A stretch of DNA of 64,000 nucleotides from Rossellomorea vietnamensis (lineage in GTDB: Bacteria; Bacillota; Bacilli; Bacillales; Bacillaceae_B). Under the pieces are notes generated by a model. That model was given only the letters and a program-made list of their open reading frames with translations. It did no database searches and was not told the origin of the DNA. The translations under genes were made by a program, and so were the position numbers. The stretch covers positions 95,050 to 159,049 of the forward strand of contig NZ_VTEI01000007.1 in NCBI RefSeq assembly GCF_008180415.1, in the 5' to 3' direction. This document shows positions 46,842-56,538 of the stretch, one piece after another (the stretch's first letter is position 1; each line of letters opens with the position of its first letter).

Positions 46842-48410
46842 TTATAACAAACTGTACAGCTTGATTTCAGGATTCTTATCCTGGAACCATCTCATGGCAA
46901 AATCATTTTCAAACAAGAATACCAGGCGGTCATGCCTGTCTTTAACAAGCAGGCTTCGGGAGCTGGACATAGAATCTTTTACATCTGCTTCGTTTTCGAT
47001 CCAGCGCGCAATTTTCCCACCGATATTCTCCATTATGACGTCAACATTATATTCGTTTTTCATGCGGTGTTCAAATACTTCATATTGAAGCTGTCCAACG
47101 GCACCAATGATGATGTCCTCTGTTCTCAATGTTTTGTATAACTGAATGGCCCCTTCCTGCACAAGCTGATGAATGCCTTTATGGAAGTGTTTTTGCTTCA
47201 TGACATTCTTGGCTGTGACCCGCATAAACAGCTCTGGCGTAAATTGAGGGAGCTTTTCATACTGAAGCAGCTCTTTTCCTTCTACAATTGTGTCGCCGAT
47301 CTGATATGTGCCTGTATCATACAGTCCGATGATATCGCCGCTGACCGCTTCATTCACCGTGCTTCGATCATCTGCCAGGAATTGTGTGGACTGCGACAAC
47401 TTGATTGATTTTCCCGTTCTCGAGAGGGTCACACTCATTCCTCTTTCGAACTTGCCGGAACAAATCCTCACAAATGCGATGCGGTCTCGGTGAGCAGGAT
47501 TCATATTGGCCTGGATTTTGAAAATGAATCCTGAGAATTCTTCTTTTACCGGGTCCACTGGTCCTACATCGGCTTTCCTCGGTTGAGGAGAAGGTGCAAA
47601 CTGCAGATAGGTTTCCAGGAATGTCTGGACACCGAAGTTCGTCAATGCACTTCCGAAGAAGACAGGTGTCAATGTTCCATTGGCAATCTTCTCATTTGAA
47701 AAGTCGTTGCCTGCTTCATTCAAAAGCTGTACATCTTCCAAAGCCTGCTGATAAAGTCCTGATGACTTCAGCTCTTTATCTCCAATAAGTTCACCGTTTT
47801 CGTCAAGCGGAAGGAATCTTTCCTCTTCTTCTACCCTGAATTGCTCGATCCGGTTATAATGTCTGTCGTAAATACCAAGGAACTCTTTCCCCATTCCAAT
47901 CGGCCAGTTCATAGGATAGGAATCGATCTCCAGTACCTCTTCTAATTCTTCCAGGATTTCAAGAGGTTCCCTTCCCTGGCGGTCAAGTTTATTAATAAAG
48001 GTAAAAATAGGAATTCCTCTCATTCGGCAGACTTTAAACAGCTTGATTGTCTGGGCTTCTATCCCCTTCGCCGAATCAATGATCATAACGGCACTGTCCA
48101 CAGCCATCAGTGTACGGTATGTATCTTCACTGAAGTCCTGGTGACCAGGTGTATCCAGGATATTGACACGGTATCCATCATAATCAAAAGCCATAACGGA
48201 AGATGTGACGGAGATCCCTCTTTGCTTCTCAATCTCCATCCAGTCGGAGGTTGCAAACTTTCCTGTTTTCTTTCCTTTGACTGTCCCAGCGTCCCTGATG
48301 GCACCGCCGAATAGTAGCAGCTGCTCAGTTAAAGTGGTTTTCCCGGCATCGGGATGCGATATAATGGCAAACGTTCTTCTGGAAAGAACTTCATCCTGTA
48401 ATTTATTCAT
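46842..48410 (-). CDS. prfC: Peptide chain release factor 3
   Basis: 522-residue translational GTPase: P-loop SHPDAGKTT, switch region ending [25 protein letters not shown]3 recycles RF1/RF2 from the ribosome after termination. The full-length domains (G, II, III) and the length match the family. AGAGGG lies 10 bases before ATG. To my knowledge B. subtilis 168 lacks this gene, so its presence marks a difference from that species. Confidence 0.95.
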   Translation of the reverse strand: MNKLQDEVLSRRTFAIISHPDAGKTTLTEQLLLFGGAIRDAGTVKGKKTGKFATSDWMEIEKQRGISVTSSVMAFDYDGYRVNILDTPGHQDFSEDTYRTLMAVDSAVMIIDSAKGIEAQTIKLFKVCRMRGIPIFTFINKLDRQGREPLEILEELEEVLEIDSYPMNWPIGMGKEFLGIYDRHYNRIEQFRVEEEERFLPLDENGELIGDKELKSSGLYQQALEDVQLLNEAGNDFSNEKIANGTLTPVFFGSALTNFGVQTFLETYLQFAPSPQPRKADVGPVDPVKEEFSGFIFKIQANMNPAHRDRIAFVRICSGKFERGMSVTLSRTGKSIKLSQSTQFLADDRSTVNEAVSGDIIGLYDTGTYQIGDTIVEGKELLQYEKLPQFTPELFMRVTAKNVMKQKHFHKGIHQLVQEGAIQLYKTLRTEDIIIGAVGQLQYEVFEHRMKNEYNVDVIMENIGGKIARWIENEADVKDSMSSSRSLLVKDRHDRLVFLFENDFAMRWFQDKNPEIKLYSLL

Positions 48411-48495
48411 GAAAATATAACCCTCTCATCTTTAAAATCTCACTCTTCATCATATTCTTTCCTGCTAAGGTTTGCAATATAAACTGAAATCAAAA

Positions 48496-48732
48496 CTACA
48501 TTTCCCTTGTCCAATGATAAATCCGGGATGCTATTTCCGAAGTTTCCTCAACTGTCAACCCGCTTGTTTCAAGCGAATCCGCCAGTTTTTCCTGCAATTT
48601 GTCTGTCTCATATGTAAAATCGATTGACCAGCTTATATCCGGAATGGCTACCATGAAGTACTCTTCTTTCTTATTCTCATATATAAATACTTTTCTCTCC
48701 TCACCGCCGGCAAAGCTTTTTCTTATTTTCAT
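48496..48732 (-). CDS. Small YueH-like protein
   Basis: 78 residues from ATG at 48732 with AAAGGATG 6-8 bases before it; the frame to 48741 has no site. MKIRKSFAGGEERKVFIYEN, then KKEEYFMVAIPDISWS and EIASRIYHWTREM. The strand-rich start and KxEYxxVAIPDxxWS pattern recall the Bacillus YueH family from memory; unconfirmed. No function is known. Confidence 0.7.
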   Translation of the reverse strand: MKIRKSFAGGEERKVFIYENKKEEYFMVAIPDISWSIDFTYETDKLQEKLADSLETSGLTVEETSEIASRIYHWTREM

Positions 48733-49094
48733 TAAAATCATCCTTTCTTTTTAAAATATCCTATATTATAGATTAATTATGTGGGTATAAATAAAGTGTG
48801 TTTATCTGCCTCTTGTTTTCACCAAAAAGATACTTCTTAAAGAGTTGCCCGCTTCCCTGCCAATCATTCCAATTCATGCTGCTGCCCTCCCAAGGTTCCT
48901 AACCATAACAAGCTGAATCTTCAGAACAAATGACGGTTTTCATAGCAGTTAGATTTATCGATTCGGATAAAAAGGGTTAAACAAAACATACTAATAAAGA
49001 TTTCAATACAAAGTGCAGATATAGGGTTTACATGAAGAAAATTTTAAAGTAATCTTACTATCCTAGCAAGAATATTACATAAGAGGTGAGAGAT
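48733..49094. other. Intergenic region upstream of nupC
   Basis: About 360 bp. TTTACA with a 17-bp gap to TAATCT (near 49030-49055) could be the nupC promoter. No riboswitch-like structure was recognised. Confidence 0.4.
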
Positions 49095-50312
49095 TTGCAG
49101 TATATTTGGGGTATCTTAGGTATTTTGGTCGTCATGGCCATAGCATTTATCTTTTCGACGCATAAGCGTTCCATCAATTGGAGGACGATACTTGGCGGTC
49201 TTGCCATTCAGCTGTTCTTTGCATTCATTGTTTTGGAAACCGGCTGGGGACAAGATTTATTGCAGTGGTTTACAAGAGTAGTCAACAACATCATCAACTA
49301 CTCTAATGAAGGAATCAACTTCCTGTTCGGAGGATTATTTACAGATGATTCAAATATTGCCTTTGTATTTGCGTTCAACATTTTACCTGTCGTCATTTTC
49401 TTTTCATCACTAATTTCAGTTTTGTATTATCTGAAAATCATGCAGGTGTTCATTTACATTTTGGGCGGAGGACTTTCCTGGCTTCTTGGAACAAGGAAAG
49501 CTGAATCCATGTCTGCTGCTGCCAACATTTTTGTCGGCCAGACGGAGGCTCCGTTAGTTGTGCGTCCATTTCTTCCTAAAATGACAGAATCAGAATTATT
49601 TGCCGTCATGACGGGCGGACTTGCTTCTGTAGCCGGTTCAGTCCTGATTGGTTACTCCTTGCTTGGAGTTCCTTTAGAATACTTGCTTGCCGCTAGTTTC
49701 ATGGCAGCTCCTGCCGGTTTGGTCATGGCAAAGCTATTCATACCTGAAACGGATGATAAGCCTGAGCCTAAAGAGTTTGAAATGGAGACGGACTCTGAGT
49801 CCACAAACGTAATCGATGCTGCAGCAAGAGGTGCTTCTGTCGGCCTTCAGCTGGCATTGAATATTGGAGCCATGCTTCTTGCTTTCATCGCACTTGTAGC
49901 ATTGATCAACGGTATTCTAGGATTTCTTGGCGGATTTTTCGGGATAGACAGCCTTTCTCTTGAATTGATTCTGGGATATGTTTTCTCTCCGCTCGCCTTC
50001 GCTATCGGAGTTCCATGGAGTGAAGCAGTTACAGCTGGAAACTTCATTGGGCAGAAGCTCGTCATCAATGAATTTGTTGCTTATTCCAACTTCGCTCCTC
50101 AAATTGAGGATCTGTCGGACAAGACTGTTGCCATCATCAGTTTTGCACTATGCGGATTTGCCAACCTTTCATCACTTGGCATCCTGCTTGGCGGACTTGG
50201 GAACCTTGCTCCAAACCGCCGAAAAGATATTGCGCGCCTCGGCTTAAAAGCCATCGCAGCTGGAGCACTTGCTTCACTGCTGAGCGCCGCAATCGCGGGA
50301 ATGTTTGTCTAA
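49095..50312 (+). CDS. nupC: NupC-type concentrative nucleoside transporter
   Basis: 405 residues from TTG at 49095 (GAGGTGA 5 bases before; GTG at 49086 would overlap it). About ten membrane segments, with the CNT-family motifs [29 protein letters not shown] and [18 protein letters not shown] (in part). It imports nucleosides with H+ or Na+. Single gene with its own terminator. Confidence 0.92.
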   Translation: MQYIWGILGILVVMAIAFIFSTHKRSINWRTILGGLAIQLFFAFIVLETGWGQDLLQWFTRVVNNIINYSNEGINFLFGGLFTDDSNIAFVFAFNILPVVIFFSSLISVLYYLKIMQVFIYILGGGLSWLLGTRKAESMSAAANIFVGQTEAPLVVRPFLPKMTESELFAVMTGGLASVAGSVLIGYSLLGVPLEYLLAASFMAAPAGLVMAKLFIPETDDKPEPKEFEMETDSESTNVIDAAARGASVGLQLALNIGAMLLAFIALVALINGILGFLGGFFGIDSLSLELILGYVFSPLAFAIGVPWSEAVTAGNFIGQKLVINEFVAYSNFAPQIEDLSDKTVAIISFALCGFANLSSLGILLGGLGNLAPNRRKDIARLGLKAIAAGALASLLSAAIAGMFV

Positions 50313-50358
50313 ATTTAACTGATTGAAACAGAAATCAGTCAAACAATGAAGTGTTAAA

Positions 50359-50393
50359 AAAGAATCGCAGCACATGCTGTGATTCTTTTTTTG
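50359..50393 (+). terminator. nupC terminator
   Basis: AAAGAATCGCAGCA / TGCTGTGATTCTTT with a tiny loop and a long T-run. Confidence 0.92.
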
Positions 50394-50399
50394 TTTTTT

Positions 50400-50428
50400 T
50401 TGCTTTCTATCATGACTTTTTCTATACT
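50400..50428 (+). promoter_or_regulatory. SigA promoter of the aromatic acid exporter gene
   Basis: TTGCTT (50400-50405), 17-bp spacer, TATACT (50423-50428), directly after the nupC terminator and 25 bp before the start codon. Confidence 0.65.
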
Positions 50429-50453
50429 GAAAGCAGGAAAAAGGAGATTTTAT

Positions 50454-51524
50454 ATGCTTAAGTTAAAGAAATTCAACATTATTGGCGGCCGGGTGATCAA
50501 GACGGCCATCGCTGTTTTTTTGACAGCTCTCATCTGCTATTGGTTTAACCTTCCAGCGGCATTTGCCGTGATAACAGCCATTGTCACAGTTGAACCGACC
50601 GCTGCGGATTCCATCAGAAAAGGTCTTGTGCGTTTTCCTGCTTCCGCAATAGGCGCTGCACTGGCCATTCTCTTTACATCCCTATTTGGTGACACCCCGG
50701 TAACTTATACTCTGGCTACCCTGTTCACCATTGTCATATGCCATAGACTGCACCTGGAAGACGGCATGCTTGTCGCGACATTGACAGCAGTTGCAATGAT
50801 TCCCACTACAAATGACCATTACCTTCTCTCATTTGTATCAAGATTGGGTTCAACGAGCATCGGCCTTATCATTTCCACACTGGTCAACATCTTTGTCCTT
50901 CCTCCAAATTATTCGCCGCGGATCACTACGATGGTCCATAATTTATTCGTAAAAACAGGTAATCTTCTTGAAACAAGGGTCATCGAGCTTGTTCTTGATA
51001 AACAGACGGAAGCCAAGTCTCGTCAATCTTTTCAGGAAGTGAATAAATCAATGGATACAATCGAGAAGCTCTGCCGGTATCAGCGCAAAGAGTGGAAATA
51101 CCACCGCCACAGCCGGAAGGATATGAAAATATTTCATTATGAGAATAAAAAAATGAGTATCCTGAGACAAATTCATTATCATCTCGGCAATCTCATCCTT
51201 CTCCCTCAGCACGATATTAGGTGGGATGAGGAGAAACAGAAAAAGGTCACTGCCGCTGTACAATCACTGGTCGAAATTATACAGGATCCTAAGCATTTCA
51301 TATCGAAGGAACACTACCATAAATACAAGGACCTTCTGGAAGAATTCTGGGATATCCGTTCTCAATTAAAGGAAGTCAAAGAAAACGACCAGCACCAACT
51401 TTTCTCGACTGAAACTGTACTTCTTTATGAATTGCTCTCTATTCAGGATTTAACTGAAGAGCTATCACATATCCATGCCATGCAGCATAGGAATGATACT
51501 GCTCTGATACAAAACCACAGTTAA
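50454..51524 (+). CDS. Aromatic acid exporter family membrane protein
   Basis: 356 residues from ATG at 50454 (AAAGGAG site; the frame back to 50379 runs through the terminator and is not coding). Five to six membrane segments in the first ~150 residues (GGRVIKTAIAVFLTALICYW; ITAIVTVEPTAADSIRKG; in part) are followed by a helical cytoplasmic half. It matches the FUSC/ArAE-1 group (B. subtilis YqjA-like). The substrate is unknown. Confidence 0.85.
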   Translation: MLKLKKFNIIGGRVIKTAIAVFLTALICYWFNLPAAFAVITAIVTVEPTAADSIRKGLVRFPASAIGAALAILFTSLFGDTPVTYTLATLFTIVICHRLHLEDGMLVATLTAVAMIPTTNDHYLLSFVSRLGSTSIGLIISTLVNIFVLPPNYSPRITTMVHNLFVKTGNLLETRVIELVLDKQTEAKSRQSFQEVNKSMDTIEKLCRYQRKEWKYHRHSRKDMKIFHYENKKMSILRQIHYHLGNLILLPQHDIRWDEEKQKKVTAAVQSLVEIIQDPKHFISKEHYHKYKDLLEEFWDIRSQLKEVKENDQHQLFSTETVLLYELLSIQDLTEELSHIHAMQHRNDTALIQNHS

Positions 51525-51562
51525 ACAGCACAGCCGTATTGCCGTCACCATTTTAGTTAAAA

Positions 51563-51760
51563 GGCTGTGTTCACATCCAATGTGGCTTTTAGAAAAATTC
51601 CAAGAGCCGGATTTTTCCCGGATACTAAAGGTTTTCCTTCCTAATCGGGAAGAGTAACCCTTTCTTTTCATGATTACATGATTACCAGGTTATCCATGTG
51701 AATTATGGTTATTTATTTCGGAATTGCTATCAATAGCCACAAAATTTACGAAAAAAGCTC
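51563..51760 (-). mobile_element. MITE-A copy 8
   Basis: 198-bp long form, reversed, from GGCTGTGTTCACATCCAATG to TTTACGAAAAAAGCTC. Flanks AGTTAAAA / TTTAAAAA agree at 6 of 8. Confidence 0.75.
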
Positions 51761-51780
51761 TTTAAAAAGAAACAAGAGAA

Positions 51781-51812
51781 AAAGCCAAGGAGCTAACTCC
51801 TTTGGCTTTTTT
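51781..51812. terminator. Terminator between two MITE-A copies
   Basis: AAAGCCAAGGAG / CTCCTTTGGCTTT with a T-run. It could end the exporter transcript on the plus strand or murE read-through on the minus strand. Confidence 0.85.
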
Positions 51813-51817
51813 ATGAA

Positions 51818-52008
51818 GGCTGTTTTCGCATTTATTGTTGCTTTCGGAAAGATCCCAACCCCCGGATTTTCCCCCGGATACTAAGAGTTTTATCTCCTAT
51901 CGGGGAAGAGTGGCTCTTTTCTTTTCGATATTACCGTATTTTTTCCTTCTTGAAGTGATATTTCTTCTGAATAAGTATCAAATAGCAACAAAGTTTACGA
52001 AAAGAGCC
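51818..52008 (-). mobile_element. MITE-A copy 9
   Basis: 191-bp long form, GGCTGTTTTCGCATTTATTG ... TTTACGAAAAGAGCC, with flanks TTTATGAA and TTTATAAA (7 of 8). The right flank contains the murE-type stop codon. Confidence 0.88.
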
Positions 52009-52009
52009 T

Positions 52010-53479
52010 TTATAAATTGTATTTTTCTTTACAGCGCTGAATCGCAATTTCCTTATCACTGTGCGGATATTTTGTATTTTCAATGATTTGATAATCTTCG
52101 TGGCCTTTTCCGGCAAAGATGATAATGTCACCCGGTTCACTGACATCAATTGCATGTTTAACCGCTTCTTCGCGATCGCCGATCAAAGCAAAGTTGTTAT
52201 GGAGCATCCCTTTTCCAAGGTCGTTGACGATACTGTCATAACTCTCATAGCGTGGATCATCCGTTGTCAGGATCACATAATCAGCTATGGAGGCCTTTTC
52301 AGCCATTGCCGGTCGTTTGGACTTATCTCTATTTCCTCCAGTTCCGACTAGGAAGATAATCTTATTCTCCTTGAATGGCAGAACAGATTGAATCGCATTT
52401 TCAATTGCATCTGGAGTATGTGCATAATCAATATACATGGACAGCGGTGCATCGGAAACTACCTTTTCCATACGTCCATTCACAGGCGGCAGCTCTTTGA
52501 TGATCTTCACCAGCTTCTCTACTGGCATACCTTTTGCGAACAGTGTCGCCATGGCAGCAAGAAGATTATACACATTAAATTTACCAAGAAGCTTGGATTC
52601 CACTGCAAATGTCCCTTCTGGGGAATGAAGAGTAAAAGCAGTCAAATCATTATAGTAGCTGATTTTTTCAGCCTTAAAATCTGCATAAGATTCCAGACCA
52701 TAGCTGATGATCTCGTGAGCTGTCATTTTAGAGTACCTTTCATACCATTCATCATCACTGTTCAGGACAGCATATTTAGGTCTGGATAAATCCTGGCCGA
52801 GCTGGGAGAAAAGCAAGCCTTTCGCATATCCATAATGCTCCATTGTCTGGTGGTAATCAAGATGATCGTGACTTAGGTTGGTAAAAGTAACCACATCAAA
52901 ATCCACTCCCCAAAGCCTGCCAAGTGTGAGTCCATGTGATGAAACTTCAAGCACCATATTCTCAATATCCCTGTCCAAAGCCTTCTGGATCATTTCTTGA
53001 TTGGTCATGACGTCACAAGTCGTGTTCTCACTTGGGAACAGCTCACCATTCAGGTCAAATCCAATGGTTCCTGAAAGGGCTGAGCTCTGGCCGTCTTTTC
53101 TCAAAATGGAATGAATCAAGTTTGTCACAGATGTTTTTCCATTCGTCCCTGTCACACCAAAAACATTCATTTTCATGGAAGGATAGTCATAGTATTTATT
53201 AACAAGCTGTCCCATCGCTTTAAATGTGTCCTTCACAACTACCAGCGCTGCTTTTTCCAGATTGATATCAAGCTGCTTCTCAGCAACAATCAATACAGCA
53301 CCCTTTTCAACGGCATCGAGAGCATAATCATGTCCGTCCACTGTAAAGCCTCTAGTACAAATAAAAATATCGCCAGACTGGACCTTGCGTGAATCAACAT
53401 GCAAATTAGATATATTTGAAGGAAGCTCCCCATAAATCGTCTTCACTTTTAAAGTTGATAATAATTCATATGTATTCAT
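52010..53479 (-). CDS. murE: MurE-type UDP-MurNAc-tripeptide ligase
   Basis: 489 residues from ATG at 53479 (GAGG 9 bases before; GTG at 53494 has none). Mur ligase domains: GVTGTNGKTS ATP loop near residue 110, LEVSSHGL, SHDHLDYH, and PVNGRMEKV. In the C-terminal domain the position that reads DNPR in meso-diaminopimelate-adding enzymes is DDPR, so Arg is kept but Asn is Asp. The gene lies outside any division/cell-wall cluster, so it is likely a second MurE-like enzyme; its amino-acid choice is uncertain. Confidence 0.85.
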   Translation of the reverse strand: MNTYELLSTLKVKTIYGELPSNISNLHVDSRKVQSGDIFICTRGFTVDGHDYALDAVEKGAVLIVAEKQLDINLEKAALVVVKDTFKAMGQLVNKYYDYPSMKMNVFGVTGTNGKTSVTNLIHSILRKDGQSSALSGTIGFDLNGELFPSENTTCDVMTNQEMIQKALDRDIENMVLEVSSHGLTLGRLWGVDFDVVTFTNLSHDHLDYHQTMEHYGYAKGLLFSQLGQDLSRPKYAVLNSDDEWYERYSKMTAHEIISYGLESYADFKAEKISYYNDLTAFTLHSPEGTFAVESKLLGKFNVYNLLAAMATLFAKGMPVEKLVKIIKELPPVNGRMEKVVSDAPLSMYIDYAHTPDAIENAIQSVLPFKENKIIFLVGTGGNRDKSKRPAMAEKASIADYVILTTDDPRYESYDSIVNDLGKGMLHNNFALIGDREEAVKHAIDVSEPGDIIIFAGKGHEDYQIIENTKYPHSDKEIAIQRCKEKYNL

Positions 53480-53578
53480 TTCTACTAACCTCACAATGTG
53501 TTGAAATCAATTACCTTCTATTGTATATTACCACCGGGAAATTGAGAAGAAAAAGAGCACTCTTTCCTAGAGGCATTT

Positions 53579-54604
53579 TCAGCCATTATAGTACTTGCTA
53601 AAAGAAGAGGCACTCCTGCCTTTCCTTCCATCGGTTTCTTCCGCAAAATAAAGGGATGAAAGAATCGCTTCTTCAACTGCTTCAGAGGCTCCCTGAAAAA
53701 TCTTATTCATTACTGGGTGATCTTCCCTGATCATTTTCACTGTATCAAAAAGCCCGTCTTGCCGATGTTTTACTTTGTTCTCAGTAGTAAAAGCAATGAC
53801 AATATCCCCGCTTCCATGATGGATAGTGCTTCCTGATCTGGAGAGCCCTACAACAGCTCTTTTGGCCAATCTTTTTAACTGTCTGTCTGACATAGGGATA
53901 TCAACAGCAAGAATAATCATAATGGATCCGTCGGGAAGCTTTTCCAGACTTGGAATAAGAGGTTCATTCAGAAACTTAATTTCTTCTCTTCTTCCAAAAT
54001 TGGTTTGTACAAGGCTTGCTACAGTAAAAGTCTCTCCCTCTGCTTCAATAACTCTTGAAGAGGTTCCGATTCCCCCTTTAAAACCTAAACAAAGCGTTCC
54101 TGCCCCCGCACCTATTGCACCATTTTCAGAAGGAGCTGTACTTGCAGCTTCAATGGCTTGCACTGCATGAGCTGGCTGCACGGCCTGAAGCCTTACTGAA
54201 TTAAGATAGCTGTCATTACATTCACCAACGACAATATTAACAGATCCCGCACTTTCCCCAATTTCAGAAGTTTGATCCAGCATATATTGCAGGGTGCCCT
54301 GCCATACACTTCCTACTGAAAATGTATTCGTCAGCATGATTGGCGATTCGATCAGCCCCAGTTCATCGGTTTGGATGAGGCCGGTTGTTTTACCAAATCC
54401 ATTAATCACATAGCTTGCGCTGCGGACTTTTTCGCAAAATAAATTTCTTCCATGCGGAAGGATGGATGTCACGCCTGTTTGTATTTTTTCTCCGTCTTCA
54501 TAAGCCTTTACTAAAGTAACATGCCCTACTCTCACATCATGGACATCAGTAATGCAATTATTTTTGCCTTTCGGTAAATCACCTATAGAAAACAGATTAT
54601 TCAT
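53579..54604 (-). CDS. P1-family (DmpA/BapA) aminopeptidase
   Basis: 341 residues. GFKGGIGTSSRV holds the Gly-Ser/Thr site where members of peptidase family S58 cut themselves and expose the nucleophile. DVRVGHVTL near the N-terminus and GAIGAGAGTLCLG are also characteristic. These are Ntn-like hydrolases active on N-terminal D-amino or beta-peptides. There is no signal peptide. Single gene. Confidence 0.9.
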   Translation of the reverse strand: MNNLFSIGDLPKGKNNCITDVHDVRVGHVTLVKAYEDGEKIQTGVTSILPHGRNLFCEKVRSASYVINGFGKTTGLIQTDELGLIESPIMLTNTFSVGSVWQGTLQYMLDQTSEIGESAGSVNIVVGECNDSYLNSVRLQAVQPAHAVQAIEAASTAPSENGAIGAGAGTLCLGFKGGIGTSSRVIEAEGETFTVASLVQTNFGRREEIKFLNEPLIPSLEKLPDGSIMIILAVDIPMSDRQLKRLAKRAVVGLSRSGSTIHHGSGDIVIAFTTENKVKHRQDGLFDTVKMIREDHPVMNKIFQGASEAVEEAILSSLYFAEETDGRKGRSASSFSKYYNG

Positions 54605-54694
54605 GCTGCCACCCCTTTATGCCTTTACGGTATATTTCCATCTTCTTACTATTTTCTACATAAACCCCTTTTTTCCTTCATTTAGTTCTAATAA

Positions 54695-54726
54695 GAAGAT
54701 CTCTGCCAATACTGGCAGAGATCACT
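54695..54726. terminator. Terminator of the KGG-repeat gene
   Basis: GATCTCTGCCA / TGGCAGAGATC with a 4-base loop; T-rich on the minus strand. Confidence 0.85.
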
Positions 54727-54769
54727 TCAGATTGAAATATTTTATTTCATTCACTAGTTAAAAGATCCA

Positions 54770-55039
54770 TCAGGACCCACTGTTGCGGTTTCCGCCTTTT
54801 CTTCCGATGTCTTGATAGAATTCTTTGTCGTGGCTGCTGCTTGTTGCTTCGCCGCCTTTTTCGCCGATGTCCTGATAGAATTCTTTGTCATGGCTTCGGC
54901 TTGTTGCTTCGCCGCCTTTTTCGCCGATATCTTGATAGAATTCTTTATCATGATTGCGGCTTGTTGCATTACCGCCCATTCGTCCAGCTTCCTCGCGTGA
55001 CATCTTGCCGTTGTTGTTAGAGTTATTGTTGTTTGCCAT
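54770..55039 (-). CDS. gsiB: KGG-repeat general stress protein (GsiB-like)
   Basis: 89 residues, very hydrophilic. An Asn-rich start (MANNNNSNNNGKMSREEAG) is followed by three near-identical ~20-residue repeats of the form HDKEFYQDIGEKGGEAT, the KGG motif of GsiB/LEA group 1 proteins. The repeats are also almost identical at DNA level (66 bp), so recent expansion or gene conversion is likely. AAAAGGAGAG precedes ATG. A SigB-like promoter lies upstream. Confidence 0.9.
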   Translation of the reverse strand: MANNNNSNNNGKMSREEAGRMGGNATSRNHDKEFYQDIGEKGGEATSRSHDKEFYQDIGEKGGEATSSSHDKEFYQDIGRKGGNRNSGS

Positions 55040-55101
55040 TTTCTAAACACTCTCCTTTTAAAAAGTTTAGTATTTAGCTTTAAGAAGCTTACATTAATGT
55101 A

Positions 55102-55126
55102 TTATCCTTCTCAAACAGATATAAAC
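55102..55126 (-). promoter_or_regulatory. Candidate SigB promoter of the KGG-repeat gene
   Basis: Minus strand GTTTAT (55126-55121), 13-bp spacer, GGATAA (55107-55102), close to the SigB consensus GTTTAA-N12-15-GGGTAT. Confidence 0.5.
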
Positions 55127-55282
55127 AAAATATGTCGAAAAACCACTAATTTCAAAGTATTACCAGTTCAGTGACAGTCACGCCCCGGAATTTATCGATT
55201 CAGACGCCGGAGAACATGTGGAATTAAATAAGAGGAAGCCCTCATTAGCGGGCTCCCTCCATAATTTTCGTGACTCAATTTA

Positions 55283-56335
55283 TCATTCTGCCATTGAAGA
55301 CTGAACATAGTGATAGAGCAGTTTCTCTGTATGGTATAAAGACGATTCATGTGTCCGTTCATAAGCATGCGATGAATCAATACCCGCACCGATTAGTCCA
55401 TGGACAATATCATGGCCCGCGCGGATTGCGGCAGAGGCATCCGATCCGTAATAAGGATAGATATCTACCTTGTATTCGATCTCATTTTGTTTAGCAAGGT
55501 TGACCAGATGCTGCCTTAATCCCAAATGATATGGACCGCTTGAGTCTTTTGCACAAATGGAAACGGTATATTCATCAGAAGACTGTCCATCTCCAAGTGC
55601 CCCCATATCCACTGCTAGATATTCAACCGTCTCAGGTGTAATATTCGAGTTTCCTCCATAGCCAATCTCTTCGTTGTTGGAGATAAGGAAGTGGGTGGTA
55701 TAAGGCAAGGTGATGTTGTCTTCTTTCACTTTCTTGATTAATTGAAGAAGCATCCCTACACTTGCTTTATCATCGAGGTGCCTGGATTTGATATAGCCGC
55801 TCTCTGTAATTTCAGCACGGGGATCGAAGGAAATAAAGTCCCCTACTTCAATGCCCAGTTCTCTTACTTCTACTGCATTTGAAACTTTTTCATCAATGCG
55901 GACTTCAATATTCACATCGTCCCGCTTGGCATCTCCTGCATCTTTATAAACATGCACAGAGGTCTGGTGCATGAGGATAGTTCCGGAGAATGTTTTGCCG
56001 GATGAAGTTTCAATCGTGCAGTATTCTCCCTCCACTGCATTCCAGCGGAAACCTCCGATCATGGACAACTTTAAGCGGCCGTCAGCTTTTATATCTTTTA
56101 CCATTGCCCCCAGTGTATCAACATGAGCAGTCAGCATCCGGTGCCTGCTGTCATCCTCTCCTGGAATGGTGAGGATCAACCCGCCCTTTCTGTTTCTGTA
56201 CATATCATAGCCTGTTTCTTTTAAGTAGTCCTCGACAAAAGAAATAATTGTATTTGTATTTCCTGAAGGACTTGGAATGGATACAAGCTGTTTAATGAGT
56301 TCCATCGTATTTTTTGTGTTCGGATATGTAGTCAT
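55283..56335 (-). CDS. M42-family metallopeptidase
   Basis: 350 residues from ATG at 56335 (AAAGGAG before it; TTG at 56344 is too close). Zinc ligands and catalytic residues are in TAHVDTLGAMV, RHLDDKASVG, SNNEEIGYGG and AVDMGALG, typical of the glutamyl aminopeptidase/deblocking aminopeptidase family M42 that forms large cytoplasmic dodecamers. Single gene. Confidence 0.92.
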   Translation of the reverse strand: MTTYPNTKNTMELIKQLVSIPSPSGNTNTIISFVEDYLKETGYDMYRNRKGGLILTIPGEDDSRHRMLTAHVDTLGAMVKDIKADGRLKLSMIGGFRWNAVEGEYCTIETSSGKTFSGTILMHQTSVHVYKDAGDAKRDDVNIEVRIDEKVSNAVEVRELGIEVGDFISFDPRAEITESGYIKSRHLDDKASVGMLLQLIKKVKEDNITLPYTTHFLISNNEEIGYGGNSNITPETVEYLAVDMGALGDGQSSDEYTVSICAKDSSGPYHLGLRQHLVNLAKQNEIEYKVDIYPYYGSDASAAIRAGHDIVHGLIGAGIDSSHAYERTHESSLYHTEKLLYHYVQSSMAE

Positions 56336-56538
56336 ATTTTTCAATCTCCTTTCCCCATTTGTTTCATTATAGCTTAAATGCAGTCCTGCATAAATCTCTA
56401 AGCCTTCTTACAGCATTACAGCACTCTGGTTCGCCAGGTAATTAATTCAATCTTTTAAAGGAGTTCCAAGGTTTTAATCGAAAGTTGTTAATAAAGGAAC
56501 ACCAAACTTAATATTTTTCAAAATCAGGAGGGTACAAC

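Noticed and set aside
48733..49094. Purine riboswitch before nupC
   Set aside because: I found none of the conserved loop motifs or a three-way junction in this leader.
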